64,000 nucleotides of DNA from GCA-002733465 sp964601915 (GTDB lineage: Bacteria; Pseudomonadota; Gammaproteobacteria; Enterobacterales; Kangiellaceae): the NCBI GenBank assembly GCA_964601915.1, contig CAZRPK010000001.1, positions 17,810 through 81,809 of the forward strand, given 5' to 3'. The first letter of the stretch is position 1, and every line of letters begins with the position of its first letter. The notes below the pieces were generated by a model. It was not told where the DNA came from. It was given only the letters and a program-made list of their open reading frames with translations, and searched no databases. The position numbers and the translations under genes were made by a program. Shown piece after piece: positions 25,945 to 35,229 of this stretch.

Positions 25945-27375
25945 ATGAAATTCCTAAATACAAATACATATTTTTTTGAACAAGATATAGAATTTCCTGA
26001 GTGGCAATTACAAGTTCTTAACTTTGAAAAAATATTCACTGACAGAGAAGAAAAAACATGGCTACTTTATGAGCAAGATAGTTATCTTTTTTCGATACTA
26101 TTTTTTGGACTATTAGCGGCCAATAAAGAAATTGTTTTACCTCAAAATGGGCAGGTGTTGCAGATTGAGCAATCAATGCAACAGGCTGATATTTTTGTCG
26201 GTAGCTTGCCGCCACTAAATATTCTAAGTTTAGATATATCGCGTTACTTCCTTAAAGATGCTATTAAAAAGACCTCTTCACATATAGCAAGTCATCGACC
26301 TGAAATTCTCAAGGAAATTGAGTTTTCTGAAAAATGTCAAATTACATTCTTTACATCTGGATCTAGCGGTAAGCCAAAAGCTATTTTAAAAACCATAGAA
26401 CAACTGTTATTAGAGGTTTCGACTCTAGAAAAGACCTTTTCACATATAATCGAAGGCTCTGACAAGTCAATAATTTTTATGTCAACCGTTAGCCATCAAC
26501 ATATCTATGGTCTGTTATTTAAATTACTTTGGCCGATATGGACGGGTCGCAATCTGTATTTGAAAATGTTCCAATATCCAGAGCATTTAGTTCACAAAAT
26601 AAAACAGTACCCAAATAATAACGTCGTTTTAATCTCTAGCCCTGCCTATTACCATCGGTTAGTCGCCGACAACTTATTAGTTCAAATAAAAACTCAGCTA
26701 AATTCTCTGTTTTCATCCGGAGGCCCACTTAACTCTGACGTCGCATTACAACTAGACTCTGAACTTGGATCGGCTCCATTTGAAGTTCTAGGTAGCACAG
26801 AAACCGGTGGGATCGCATGGAGAAAAGTTGCATCAAACTCTAATGATGCTTGGCAGCTATTTGAGGAGATAAAATGTAAAGTTGACGATAAAACAGAGCG
26901 CTTATCAATTATTTCACCATATGCTTCCCATGAACAAGGTAGAGAAAAGGGAGATTGGTTTGTTACCGATGATCGTGCTGAAATTGTACAAAAAAACCTT
27001 CAAGATAAGAATCAAAGATTCAAATTACTAGGTCGTGCTGATAGAATTGTAAAAATTGAAGAAAAACGATGCTCACTAGATGAAATTCAAGCAAGACTTT
27101 CTCAACATGTATGGGTAGAGCAGGTTTACGTGCTTGCAATTGGTGGAAAAAATGGAAAACGAATAAGCACAGGTGCCGTGTTAGAGTTATCAACATTAGG
27201 TAATAAAGAGTTAGGCAGGTTAAATAAATTTAAATTTGATCAAGGACTTAAAAACTACTTAAAAGATTATTTTGAAGCGGTTGTCGTTCCACGAAAATTT
27301 CGTCACTTAAAAAACTTCCCCTTTAATAGTCAGGGGAAATTAAATAAATCACAATTGGAGGCACTATTTGGCTAA
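25945..27375 (+). CDS. apeH: AMP-dependent acyl-ACP/CoA ligase, ApeH-type
   Basis: 476 residues. The P-loop of the ANL superfamily is TFFTSGSSGKPKAIL (about 133-147), followed by a VSHQHIYGLLFKLLWP block, the A5 motif VLGSTETGGIAWR near 281 and the hinge FKLLGRADRIVKIEEKRCSLDEI near 358. It is about 100 residues shorter than acyl-CoA synthetases but normal for ApeH. Its predicted job is activating the aryl acid starter and loading it onto an ACP. Together with the ammonia-lyase this supplies the aromatic head. It overlaps the next gene by eight bases. Confidence 0.88.
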   Translation: MKFLNTNTYFFEQDIEFPEWQLQVLNFEKIFTDREEKTWLLYEQDSYLFSILFFGLLAANKEIVLPQNGQVLQIEQSMQQADIFVGSLPPLNILSLDISRYFLKDAIKKTSSHIASHRPEILKEIEFSEKCQITFFTSGSSGKPKAILKTIEQLLLEVSTLEKTFSHIIEGSDKSIIFMSTVSHQHIYGLLFKLLWPIWTGRNLYLKMFQYPEHLVHKIKQYPNNNVVLISSPAYYHRLVADNLLVQIKTQLNSLFSSGGPLNSDVALQLDSELGSAPFEVLGSTETGGIAWRKVASNSNDAWQLFEEIKCKVDDKTERLSIISPYASHEQGREKGDWFVTDDRAEIVQKNLQDKNQRFKLLGRADRIVKIEEKRCSLDEIQARLSQHVWVEQVYVLAIGGKNGKRISTGAVLELSTLGNKELGRLNKFKFDQGLKNYLKDYFEAVVVPRKFRHLKNFPFNSQGKLNKSQLEALFG

Positions 27376-27733
27376 TATTGTATACAAACCACTTATCGAA
27401 GTACTTCACCAGTCTGAAGAAAAACTATTATGCAATTTAACGATCCCTGAAAACCTCTATTATTTTCAAGGTCATTTTGAGCAAGCAGCGATACTACCAG
27501 GAGTGACTCAAATTGATTGGGTAATGAGTTATATTACCGAATATTTTAAAGTTGATACACGGAATTTAGTGTCAATTGATCAATTGAAATTTCAGCATAT
27601 CATCCGGCCAAATTATGTGGTCGAGTTTTCAGTAGATAAACTAGCGGCAAATAAATATCGGTTTAACTACAAATCAAAACATGGTCAACATTCATCTGGC
27701 AAAGTGGTATTAAAAGTAGTACTAGCCGAATGA
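27368..27733 (+). CDS. apeI: 3-hydroxyacyl-ACP dehydratase, ApeI-type (hot-dog fold)
   Basis: 121 residues from a TTG start that overlaps the ligase gene. FabZ/FabA-like active site: YYFQGHFEQAAILPGVTQIDWV (about 32-53, with catalytic His and the Asp of QIDW). A second strand block FQHIIRPNYVVEF follows. ApeI works with ApeP as a dehydratase pair in E. coli APE synthesis. A four-base overlap with the following glycosyltransferase shows tight coupling. Confidence 0.86.
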   Translation: MANIVYKPLIEVLHQSEEKLLCNLTIPENLYYFQGHFEQAAILPGVTQIDWVMSYITEYFKVDTRNLVSIDQLKFQHIIRPNYVVEFSVDKLAANKYRFNYKSKHGQHSSGKVVLKVVLAE

Positions 27734-28584
27734 TAAAACCTCATAAAAAGATAGCAAAAATAGTATCAAATATACCTGATATCAATCAATCTCCATTTGA
27801 TTTCAGTTGCGGGTTTATTATTCCAAACTATAATCATCACAACGTAATAAAAACAACTGTTGAAAGCCTAATTAAATTTCAAATGCCTATTATTATTGTT
27901 GATGATGGTAGTCGGCAAGAAACACAAGAAATACTCAATGAAATTGATCAAAAATACGCCTGCATCACTTTAATCCGCAGAGCTAAAAATGGAGGTAAGG
28001 GTGCGGCAGTAAAAACAGGATTGAATGTCGCTATAAAAAATGAATGGAGCCACGCTCTACAAATTGATGCAGATGGACAACATGATTTAAGTGATGTTGA
28101 AATATTATTAAAGCTTGGAAAAGAAAACCCTCTTTCTCTCATTAGTGGTGCACCAAGTTATGATGCAAGCATCTCTAAAGGACGATATTACGGTCGCTTT
28201 ATTACGCACTTTTGGGTTCACTTAGAAACCCTTTCTTTTGATATTAAAGATTCTATGTGCGGATTTAGAGTTTACCCGTTAAAGAGTTATAAACAGTTAA
28301 TCTCATCAACTAATCTGGGTGATAAAATGGATTTTGATATTGAAGTGATGGTTAAAATGTATTGGCAGGGCGTGCCGATACAATTTATGCCTACTAAAGT
28401 TCACTACCCAGAAGATGGCATATCTCACTTTAATCTTTTTGAAGATAACATTCTTATTTCATTAATGCATACTCGGCTATTTTTTGGCATGCTATTGAGA
28501 ATTCCTAAATTATTATTGTTGAAATTTACTAGGCGCAAAATGAATTTAATAAGCCCTCAAAGAATGGAGTCTAATTCAAAATGA
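27730..28584 (+). CDS. Family 2 glycosyltransferase (N-terminal half of ApeJ)
   Basis: 284 residues. GT-A fold motifs: FIIPNYNHHNVIKTTVESL near residue 28, IIIVDDGSRQETQEIL near 54, NGGKGAAVKTGL near 87, and the metal-binding IDADGQHDLSD near 110. The end is basic. In E. coli-type clusters this domain is fused to an LpxL-like acyltransferase (ApeJ); here the two are separate genes that overlap by four bases. A glycosyl or phosphoglycosyl acceptor for the polyene is probable, substrate unknown. Confidence 0.87.
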   Translation: MIKPHKKIAKIVSNIPDINQSPFDFSCGFIIPNYNHHNVIKTTVESLIKFQMPIIIVDDGSRQETQEILNEIDQKYACITLIRRAKNGGKGAAVKTGLNVAIKNEWSHALQIDADGQHDLSDVEILLKLGKENPLSLISGAPSYDASISKGRYYGRFITHFWVHLETLSFDIKDSMCGFRVYPLKSYKQLISSTNLGDKMDFDIEVMVKMYWQGVPIQFMPTKVHYPEDGISHFNLFEDNILISLMHTRLFFGMLLRIPKLLLLKFTRRKMNLISPQRMESNSK

Positions 28585-29564
28585 AAAGAGAACTCCATTG
28601 GTCAAAAATTAAAGAACGGGGTTCAATGCTTGGAATAGAAGTGTTGGTTTTAGTTTATAAAATATTTGGAAAAGTATTATTTAGAATATGTTTAACGCCT
28701 GTTATGTTTTACTTTTATATAACTGGCAGTAGCCAAAGACACGCCATATGGTATTTTTTAGACCGATACAATACAAGTCAATCAATCCCACGTAAGTCCT
28801 GTTTTTCAAAATTTATTCAGGGATTTAAAATTTACTTTTCTTTTGGGTTATCTATTATTGATAAGTTTGATGCTTGGTTAGGAAAAGTTAACTTAAAAGA
28901 TATCAATATTGTTAATGATGAAGGTTATCAAGAATTACTAGCCGCAAATGGAGCAATCATATTTAGTGCTCATTTAGGCAATATGGAAGTTTGCAGAGCA
29001 ATATTTAGCATAGGTGAACATAAACGAAGACTCAATGTAATCACCTATAACGAACATACTCCTTCATTTAATAATTTTTTGAAAAAGGTTAATGCCGATT
29101 CAGCTATCAATTTTATTCATATTAATAATTTTGGCCCTGATGACACAATTAAACTTAAACAGAGAATTGAAGATGGTGAAGCCGTCGTTATTTTTGCGGA
29201 TCGTACATCTGTTAATAATCCAGAAAGCGTCTGTTTTGCACCATTTTTAGGAGAGGAAGCGCCTTTTGCCATAGGACCTTTTGCTCTCGCAAGCATAATG
29301 GATTGCCAAGTATTTACGATGTTTTGCATAAAAAAAGAAGGTAAATATCAGGCTTATATTGAAAAATTTGCCGATCCCATTAAAGTTAAACGCCGCGAAC
29401 GCAAAGAATATTTTACTCAACTTGCAAAACGTTTTGCAGAGCGATTAGAAAATCATGTATTGTTAGCCCCATATCAATGGTATAACTTTTTCAATTTTTG
29501 GAAGACCGTTAACAAAGAAACAAGTTCCGACTCAAAATCACACGAGCAATTGAGTCAAAATTAA
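28581..29564 (+). CDS. LpxL/HtrB-like lipid acyltransferase (C-terminal half of ApeJ)
   Basis: 327 residues. The HxxxxE catalytic motif is SAHLGNMEVCR (His 131, Glu 136), and VVIFADRTSVNN near 210 is the second conserved block of the LpxL family. One membrane helix near residues 18-48. Split from the glycosyltransferase with a four-base overlap. LpxL-type enzymes acylate lipid A using acyl-ACP, so this protein is a good candidate to attach the polyene acyl chain to a glycolipid anchor. That substrate is inference. Confidence 0.86.
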   Translation: MKRELHWSKIKERGSMLGIEVLVLVYKIFGKVLFRICLTPVMFYFYITGSSQRHAIWYFLDRYNTSQSIPRKSCFSKFIQGFKIYFSFGLSIIDKFDAWLGKVNLKDINIVNDEGYQELLAANGAIIFSAHLGNMEVCRAIFSIGEHKRRLNVITYNEHTPSFNNFLKKVNADSAINFIHINNFGPDDTIKLKQRIEDGEAVVIFADRTSVNNPESVCFAPFLGEEAPFAIGPFALASIMDCQVFTMFCIKKEGKYQAYIEKFADPIKVKRRERKEYFTQLAKRFAERLENHVLLAPYQWYNFFNFWKTVNKETSSDSKSHEQLSQN

Positions 29565-29577
29565 TGGAGTGTATTCA

Positions 29578-31128
29578 GTGAACAACCCTGTACAGGATAA
29601 TATTTGTTTTGGTAAAAAAAGAATTACCATAGAAGATATCGTCCAAATTGCTAACCCAAACGCACAAGTTAGTTTAAGCAACGATAAACATTTTGCTGAA
29701 AAAATTGATTCAGCTGTCGCATTTTTAGATCAATTACTTAAAGAAGAAGGTCATATTTATGGTGTAACCACTGGTTATGGTGACTCTTGCACTGTCGATG
29801 TACCGTTATCTTTGGTGGATGAATTGCCAATACACTTAAGCCGTTTTCATGGTTGTGGTTTAGGTCAATTTTTTACTCCGCAGCAAGGTAAAATGATCTT
29901 AGCGACACGGTTAGCGTCTTTATCTTTAGGTTATTCTGGAGTGAGTTGGAATCTTCTCAATTTGCTAGTTGAATTGATTAATCGTGAAATTATTCCTGTT
30001 ATTCCTGAAGAAGGCTCGGTCGGTGCTAGTGGTGATCTAACGCCCTTATCTTATGTTGCTGGGACATTACTAGGTGAGCGAGAAACATATTATAAAGGTG
30101 AACAAGTCAATGCCGCTAAAGTTTTTGCCCAAGAAGGATTAAAACCAATAAAATTACGACCTAAAGAAGCTTTAGCGATAATGAATGGCACGGCCGTTAT
30201 GACTGCACTTGCTTGTCAGAATTTTGCTAGAGCAGATTATGCGAGCAGATTGATGACTCGAATTACAGCTTTATCTAGTTTAGCGTTAAAGGGTAATAGC
30301 CATCACTTTGATGATATTTTATTTAGCGTGAAGCCACACCCAGGACAAATGGAAGTTGCTAAACGTATTCAAAACGATCTAAATCACCATGAACATCCTA
30401 GAAACTCACATCGACTGCAAGATCGCTACTCAATTAGGTGCGCTCCCCATGTCATTGGCGTATTAGAAGATAGCATGCCATGGCTAAGAAATATGATTGA
30501 GAACGAGCTAAATAGTGCAAATGATAACCCAATAATTGATGGAATTGGTGAGCACGTATTACATGGAGGGCATTTTTATGGTGGCCATATTGCTATGGCT
30601 ATGGATTCAATGAAAAACTGCGTTGCTAACCTTGCTGATTTAGCCGATCGTCAAATAGCAACTATGGTTGATGTCAAAATGAATAATGGTTTACCATCCA
30701 ATTTAAGTGCTGCAAAAGCTGAACGTAGTTTTATCAATCATGGCTTTAAGGCAATTCAAATAGGTTGCTCTGCTTGGACTGCTGAAGCGCTTAAATTAAC
30801 AATGCCTGCTAGCGTATTTTCTCGCTCAACAGAGTGCCACAATCAAGATAAGGTCAGCATGGGAACTATTGCTGCACGTGATTGCCAAAGAGTTATTGAG
30901 CTTACAGAGCAAGTTTTAGCGGCTACATTACTAGCGGCCGTTCAAGGTATACGCGTCAGAATGATAAACAAAGAAATCAATGTATCTCAATTAACAGCAG
31001 ACATTACGACCATGATCGAAGATATCAGTAGCTTTTGTGAATTGTTAGTAGAGGATAGACCAACGGATATGCTTTTAAGGCAAACAATTGAATATATTCG
31101 TGAAAAAAGATGGACACTTTATGAGTGA
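29578..31128 (+). CDS. Aromatic amino acid ammonia-lyase (HAL/PAL/TAL family)
   Basis: 516 residues from GTG 29578, chosen because GGAG at 29566-29569 sits eight bases before it (a GTG at 29569 overlaps that site). The MIO cofactor forms from Ala-Ser-Gly in GSVGASGDLTPLSY (about 146-159). The catalytic Tyr is in YGVTTGYG. The selectivity pair that reads Ser-His in HutH, His-Leu in TAL and Phe-Leu in PAL is Phe-His here (LSRFHGCGLG). SANDNPIID and NQDKVSMGTIAARD match the family. It makes a trans-aryl acrylate and ammonia. In this operon it most likely supplies the aryl starter from Phe or Tyr; true histidine use is unlikely by context. Confidence 0.9.
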   Translation: MNNPVQDNICFGKKRITIEDIVQIANPNAQVSLSNDKHFAEKIDSAVAFLDQLLKEEGHIYGVTTGYGDSCTVDVPLSLVDELPIHLSRFHGCGLGQFFTPQQGKMILATRLASLSLGYSGVSWNLLNLLVELINREIIPVIPEEGSVGASGDLTPLSYVAGTLLGERETYYKGEQVNAAKVFAQEGLKPIKLRPKEALAIMNGTAVMTALACQNFARADYASRLMTRITALSSLALKGNSHHFDDILFSVKPHPGQMEVAKRIQNDLNHHEHPRNSHRLQDRYSIRCAPHVIGVLEDSMPWLRNMIENELNSANDNPIIDGIGEHVLHGGHFYGGHIAMAMDSMKNCVANLADLADRQIATMVDVKMNNGLPSNLSAAKAERSFINHGFKAIQIGCSAWTAEALKLTMPASVFSRSTECHNQDKVSMGTIAARDCQRVIELTEQVLAATLLAAVQGIRVRMINKEINVSQLTADITTMIEDISSFCELLVEDRPTDMLLRQTIEYIREKRWTLYE

Positions 31129-31582
31129 TAAAAAAGAAATAAAACTCGGTAAAAAAGCATCAAAAGCACTTTTCACTAGTTTTACTGATATCAAAGTACC
31201 ATTCTACGATGTTGATTCAATGCAAATCGTTTGGCATGGCAATTATCTTAAATATATAGAACAAGCACGTTGTCAGCTATTAGATGAAATTGGTTACAAT
31301 TATTTTGAAATGGAAGAGTCTGGTTTTTTCTGGCCTATCGTTGATGTCCGTCTCAAGTATGTCTCCTCAGCGCGTTTTTCTAATGTAATTCGTGTTTATA
31401 CCTATTTAATGGAATATGAATCTCGATTAAAACTAGATTATGAAATTTTTAATCTTGCCTCGGGGAAGCTCTTAAATAAATCTCACTCGATACAAGTTGC
31501 GGTTGAAATAACATCTGAAGAAATGCAATTTGAAAGCCCACAAATTTTATTAGACAAATTAAGTCCATATATTAATAGGTAA
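31121..31582 (+). CDS. apeK: Acyl-CoA/ACP thioesterase, ApeK-type (4HBT hot-dog)
   Basis: 153 residues from the ATG at 31121, which overlaps the lyase stop by eight bases; a TTG 33 bases upstream is less likely. The 4-hydroxybenzoyl-CoA thioesterase motif is YDVDSMQIVWHGNYLKYIEQAR near residue 30, with the catalytic Asp/Glu position preserved. Normal length for the family. Function in APE clusters is thought to be release or editing of acyl chains. Confidence 0.88.
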   Translation: MSDKKEIKLGKKASKALFTSFTDIKVPFYDVDSMQIVWHGNYLKYIEQARCQLLDEIGYNYFEMEESGFFWPIVDVRLKYVSSARFSNVIRVYTYLMEYESRLKLDYEIFNLASGKLLNKSHSIQVAVEITSEEMQFESPQILLDKLSPYINR

Positions 31583-31590
31583 TCGTATAA

Positions 31591-32271
31591 ATGGATAGAC
31601 TAACACCTTGTTTAAAAATATTAATTTATTTAATTATTTATTTATCTATTGTTAATAACATTAATCAAGTAATGGCCGATGTAGAAAATATAAATGGTAA
31701 AAAGATAAATAGTAGTCCAACCCCGCCAATAACAAATATTCAGCCTGACTTGTTAAACCTGTTAATTATTAATCAAGGAAAAGGCACCTTCATCCAGCGT
31801 AAGTATTTTAAATTTTTAAACGAACCAATCACTTCAGAAGGCGTATTTACTCTTCACGATCAAAAAGCTCTTTGGCAAACACAAAGCCCTATTTTTTCTC
31901 AATTGCTTTTAACACCAAAGGCTATTTTTTCTAGAATAGATACCGATGACCCTTATCAGCCTTTGTTAGAGAATAGCGAATTCAGCCTACTACTTTCGAG
32001 ACTGATAAGCGGAAAATTTGATGATAGCACTTGGCAAGAAATAGTTATTTCAGATTCTAATTGCGTTAATTTAAAACCTGCAACGATAACTCTTAAAAAA
32101 ATATTTTCTAAGGTTCAAGTTTGTTTAATTGATAAATTAACGCGAAAAATTAATTTGACCGATTCCAAAGAGAATAATACGGAAATTATCATGTCCCTTA
32201 GCAGCTTAAAGATTGATGAAGAAGAAATAGTCCAGTTAAACATTACGAACTTATCTACAGTCACACCTTAA
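31591..32271 (+). CDS. apeL: LolA-like periplasmic carrier, ApeL-type
   Basis: 226 residues. Signal peptide with hydrophobic ILIYLIIYLSIVNN and a possible cleavage after VMA. FIQRKYFKFLNEPITSEGVF and ALWQTQSPIFSQLLL near 75-105 are typical of LolA-like proteins that carry lipids across the periplasm. It sits just before the MMPL exporter, so it probably takes the product from that pump toward the outer membrane. The sequence between the signal and the core is longer than in LolA. Confidence 0.8.
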   Translation: MDRLTPCLKILIYLIIYLSIVNNINQVMADVENINGKKINSSPTPPITNIQPDLLNLLIINQGKGTFIQRKYFKFLNEPITSEGVFTLHDQKALWQTQSPIFSQLLLTPKAIFSRIDTDDPYQPLLENSEFSLLLSRLISGKFDDSTWQEIVISDSNCVNLKPATITLKKIFSKVQVCLIDKLTRKINLTDSKENNTEIIMSLSSLKIDEEEIVQLNITNLSTVTP

Positions 32272-32275
32272 ACCT

Positions 32276-34600
32276 ATGTTCAATTGGGATATCAGCTCTA
32301 AACAAAAACTCTTTATATGGTTTTTACAATTTTCAATCATTATAAGTCTTTTAATCTATCAACAAACTGAACGACCAATAAAGCTGAACGCTAATCTACT
32401 TTCACTTTTTGAAACTACTTCAGTTAATAAAATTGATAAAATCACAAAAAATATTGAAGCACAAAACTTAAACAAACACATTATTCTGGTAGGTTCTGAC
32501 GATCTTAATGATGCAATTAATAAAGCTTCAACTTTAACCTCCAAGCTAAACGAACTACCTTTAATAGAAACAGCCACTGTGAAGTTCCCACCCCCCCCAA
32601 ATTTAGAAAATATCATAAATGACTATTTACCTTTTCGCCATAATTTTTTAAGTAATAAATACAAAGAAATCTTGTCTGATAAAAATAGCAGCGAAATTTT
32701 TGTCTATCAATTTTCATTACTAAATCAAATAGCAAACCCCGCGGTATCACTATCTATCAAAAAAGACCCTACTTTATCGATCGCTGATTTTTTTTCTCAT
32801 ACATTGATTTCTAATAATGGGTTATCAGTGGTTAAAAATTACTTAACAACTCAATATCATCAAAAACATTATGTGTTAGTATTTTTTACACCTCAAAAAG
32901 ATAGCCTCGATATAAACGCCACCCAACAACTGACTCAATCAATAAAAAAGCTAACTGATGATAATAAAACAGACTATATCTATACCGGAAGTATTTTTTA
33001 CACTAGTGAGGCAAGCAGTTCAGGGCAAAAAGAAATGCTACTATATGGAGGGACTTCTATTTTAGCGACTTTAATACTCATTGTTTTTGCGTATAGAAAC
33101 TTTGTAACGTTACTTGCTACAGCAACACTCATTATTATTAGTTTTTTATATGGATACTTAGCACTAAGCATGGTCTACGATCAAATGAATATCATCGCAC
33201 TAGTATTTTCAGTGACATTAATTGGAATTGCTGCGGACTATAGTTTTCATGCTTTGACTGAACTAAAATATTCTCAAATTAATGCAAATAAAAAATCACC
33301 TTTAAAGAATATTCACTCTTCATTAATTATGGGATATGTTACAACGGGGGCAGGATATGCTCTTTTATTGCTTGCCCCTTTCACATTATTTCAACAAATT
33401 GCTCTTTTTACTTTATTTGGATTATTCGGCGCATTAATAACAGCTCTCTTATGCTACCCCTTTTTGGAACGTTTTATAGGGAGGGGAATTGAAATTAATT
33501 CTTTAAAAAGTATTGAAAAAATTCATTCCATACAAAAATTTCTTATTCAGTTTGTCACTCGTTTTTGGAAAATTATCTTGCTTATTTTTTCGTTGAGCTT
33601 ACTTTTTATAGCTGTTAAATTTAATCCAGAAAATATTAGAGATTATTATGAACCTGATAAAACTTTAAAATATATGGAGAGTCAAATAAAAAATATTTTG
33701 AAAGCACCTTGGGAGAATCAATATTTTTTGATAGAAGGTCAGACAGAGCAAGAGTTACTGCAAAATGAAGAAAAACTAATAGATCACTTAATTCCTTTAT
33801 TGAAAACGAAAGACTTAGCTGAGTATTCAGCAATTACAACTTGGCTACCTTCATCAAGAAAACAAATACAAAGTTCTAGATTAATTAGGGAAACATATAA
33901 CTCTGGTCATTTTTCTAGAATGCAAAAAAATCTAGCAACCGCTAACTGGCAGGTAAGAGATGATGACATAACTCTACAACCAAAGTTATGGTTTACCACT
34001 CATTTAGGAAAACTGTTTAAACAGCAATGGATTTTTGATGATAACCGCTACTATTCTTACGTGCGTTTAGCTGGCATTAATAATTTATCTGTACTAAATT
34101 CAATTTCTAAGTCTTTAGAAAACGTCCATTTCATTGATAAAGCGCAACAAATATCAAACCAAATGAACCAATTTAAAACTCACCTAGTTTTTATTTTAAT
34201 TGCCGCCTTTATTGCCGCATTATTAGTGTTTTCTTGGCGATATGGAATCAAGACTGCGGCACTTGGTTTGTTAACACCTGTTTTTTCTCTTATTTTTGCA
34301 TTAATGTTTAGTTACCTATTTCAACAACAACTTAACATATTTAATTTTATTGCTGGCATTTTAATTTTAGCTTTAGGGTTAGACTACTCTGTATTTTATG
34401 CTGAACATGGTTTCAATAAAAAAATAACCTTAACCACGCTGATGTCCGCATTAAGTTCAACTTTTGTGTTTGCCATTTTGATCTTCAGCAGCATGCCCGC
34501 TATTAATAGTTTTGGCATTACCGTTTTTATTGGTATTGGATTAACCTTTCTTTTCTCGCCTCTTGTCACTTTAGTGCAGACAAAGCACCCACTGGTTTAG
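32276..34600 (+). CDS. apeM: MMPL/RND-family exporter, ApeM-type
   Basis: 774 residues. Two repeats of one helix, a large periplasmic domain and a helical bundle: helices near 12-27 and five between about 255 and 400, then near 424 and five between about 635 and 765. Both halves carry the MMPL Asp motif (GIAADYSFHAL near 317; ALGLDYSVFYAEHG near 699), which supplies the proton relay. An eight-C tract at 32591-32598 encodes four prolines in the first periplasmic domain. It should export the pigment or its lipid-linked form across the inner membrane. A four-base gap after apeL and a six-base gap before the next gene indicate one operon. Confidence 0.88.
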   Translation: MFNWDISSKQKLFIWFLQFSIIISLLIYQQTERPIKLNANLLSLFETTSVNKIDKITKNIEAQNLNKHIILVGSDDLNDAINKASTLTSKLNELPLIETATVKFPPPPNLENIINDYLPFRHNFLSNKYKEILSDKNSSEIFVYQFSLLNQIANPAVSLSIKKDPTLSIADFFSHTLISNNGLSVVKNYLTTQYHQKHYVLVFFTPQKDSLDINATQQLTQSIKKLTDDNKTDYIYTGSIFYTSEASSSGQKEMLLYGGTSILATLILIVFAYRNFVTLLATATLIIISFLYGYLALSMVYDQMNIIALVFSVTLIGIAADYSFHALTELKYSQINANKKSPLKNIHSSLIMGYVTTGAGYALLLLAPFTLFQQIALFTLFGLFGALITALLCYPFLERFIGRGIEINSLKSIEKIHSIQKFLIQFVTRFWKIILLIFSLSLLFIAVKFNPENIRDYYEPDKTLKYMESQIKNILKAPWENQYFLIEGQTEQELLQNEEKLIDHLIPLLKTKDLAEYSAITTWLPSSRKQIQSSRLIRETYNSGHFSRMQKNLATANWQVRDDDITLQPKLWFTTHLGKLFKQQWIFDDNRYYSYVRLAGINNLSVLNSISKSLENVHFIDKAQQISNQMNQFKTHLVFILIAAFIAALLVFSWRYGIKTAALGLLTPVFSLIFALMFSYLFQQQLNIFNFIAGILILALGLDYSVFYAEHGFNKKITLTTLMSALSSTFVFAILIFSSMPAINSFGITVFIGIGLTFLFSPLVTLVQTKHPLV

Positions 34601-34606
34601 ATTCCC

Positions 34607-35200
34607 ATGAAAATTTTATCGTTCTATATTTGCTTAATATTTCTCCTTTGTAGCTGTAATAGCAATCCAATTAAACCATCAACGTTAATGAATAAACAAT
34701 TTTTTAATTTAACCTCTATACCTAAGCAGTTACAAAATAGGGTATGGCTGGAGAGATTTACCATCAATATATCTGTAACCAAAAACATTCGGCAAGAACT
34801 ATTATTACAAACCGAGTTCACAACTAACAAAATAAACTTTGTAGCTCTTAGTCTTGAAGGTTTAGCTTTGATTCAAGCGAGTTGGAATAGTCAAACCCAA
34901 GAATTTAAAGTAGAAAAACTAGTCAACACACCAATAACGAGCGAACTTGATATCAAAAAGATAGTACATGATTTGCAAGCAGCTCATTGGCCTATAAATA
35001 AATTAAAAGAAGCCCTTCATAGTCAATATTCTGTTGTTGACTCTTGTATTAAAGGTGTCAATATACGGCAGTTTTTCTATAAAAATAAGGTTATACTTAC
35101 TATCCATGAAAAGGCTGAGCAAGTGCACTTTAAATATATAGACGAAAGTTACGAAATCAAACTATCTCGTATAAAAAACAGCCCTTTAAACATGCCTTAA
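34607..35200 (+). CDS. apeN: DUF3261-type lipoprotein, ApeN-type
   Basis: 197 residues. Lipoprotein signal: ILSFYICLIFLLCSC with the lipobox Cys at about 15-17. The mature part is LolB-like in layout: FTINISVTKNIRQELLLQTEF, then INFVALSLEGLALIQASW. A LolA-like carrier, an MMPL pump and this lipoprotein form a plausible inner-to-outer-membrane route. The DUF3261 family name is from memory of synteny and sequence style. Confidence 0.8.
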   Translation: MKILSFYICLIFLLCSCNSNPIKPSTLMNKQFFNLTSIPKQLQNRVWLERFTINISVTKNIRQELLLQTEFTTNKINFVALSLEGLALIQASWNSQTQEFKVEKLVNTPITSELDIKKIVHDLQAAHWPINKLKEALHSQYSVVDSCIKGVNIRQFFYKNKVILTIHEKAEQVHFKYIDESYEIKLSRIKNSPLNMP

Positions 35201-35229
35201 AATATAATGACAAATTTAATAAAAAAGAT

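Noticed and set aside
29578..31128. A histidine utilisation gene (hutH)
   Set aside because: No hutU, hutI or hutG nearby, and the gene is embedded in the APE operon with overlaps to the next gene. The Ser-His pair of HutH is not kept.
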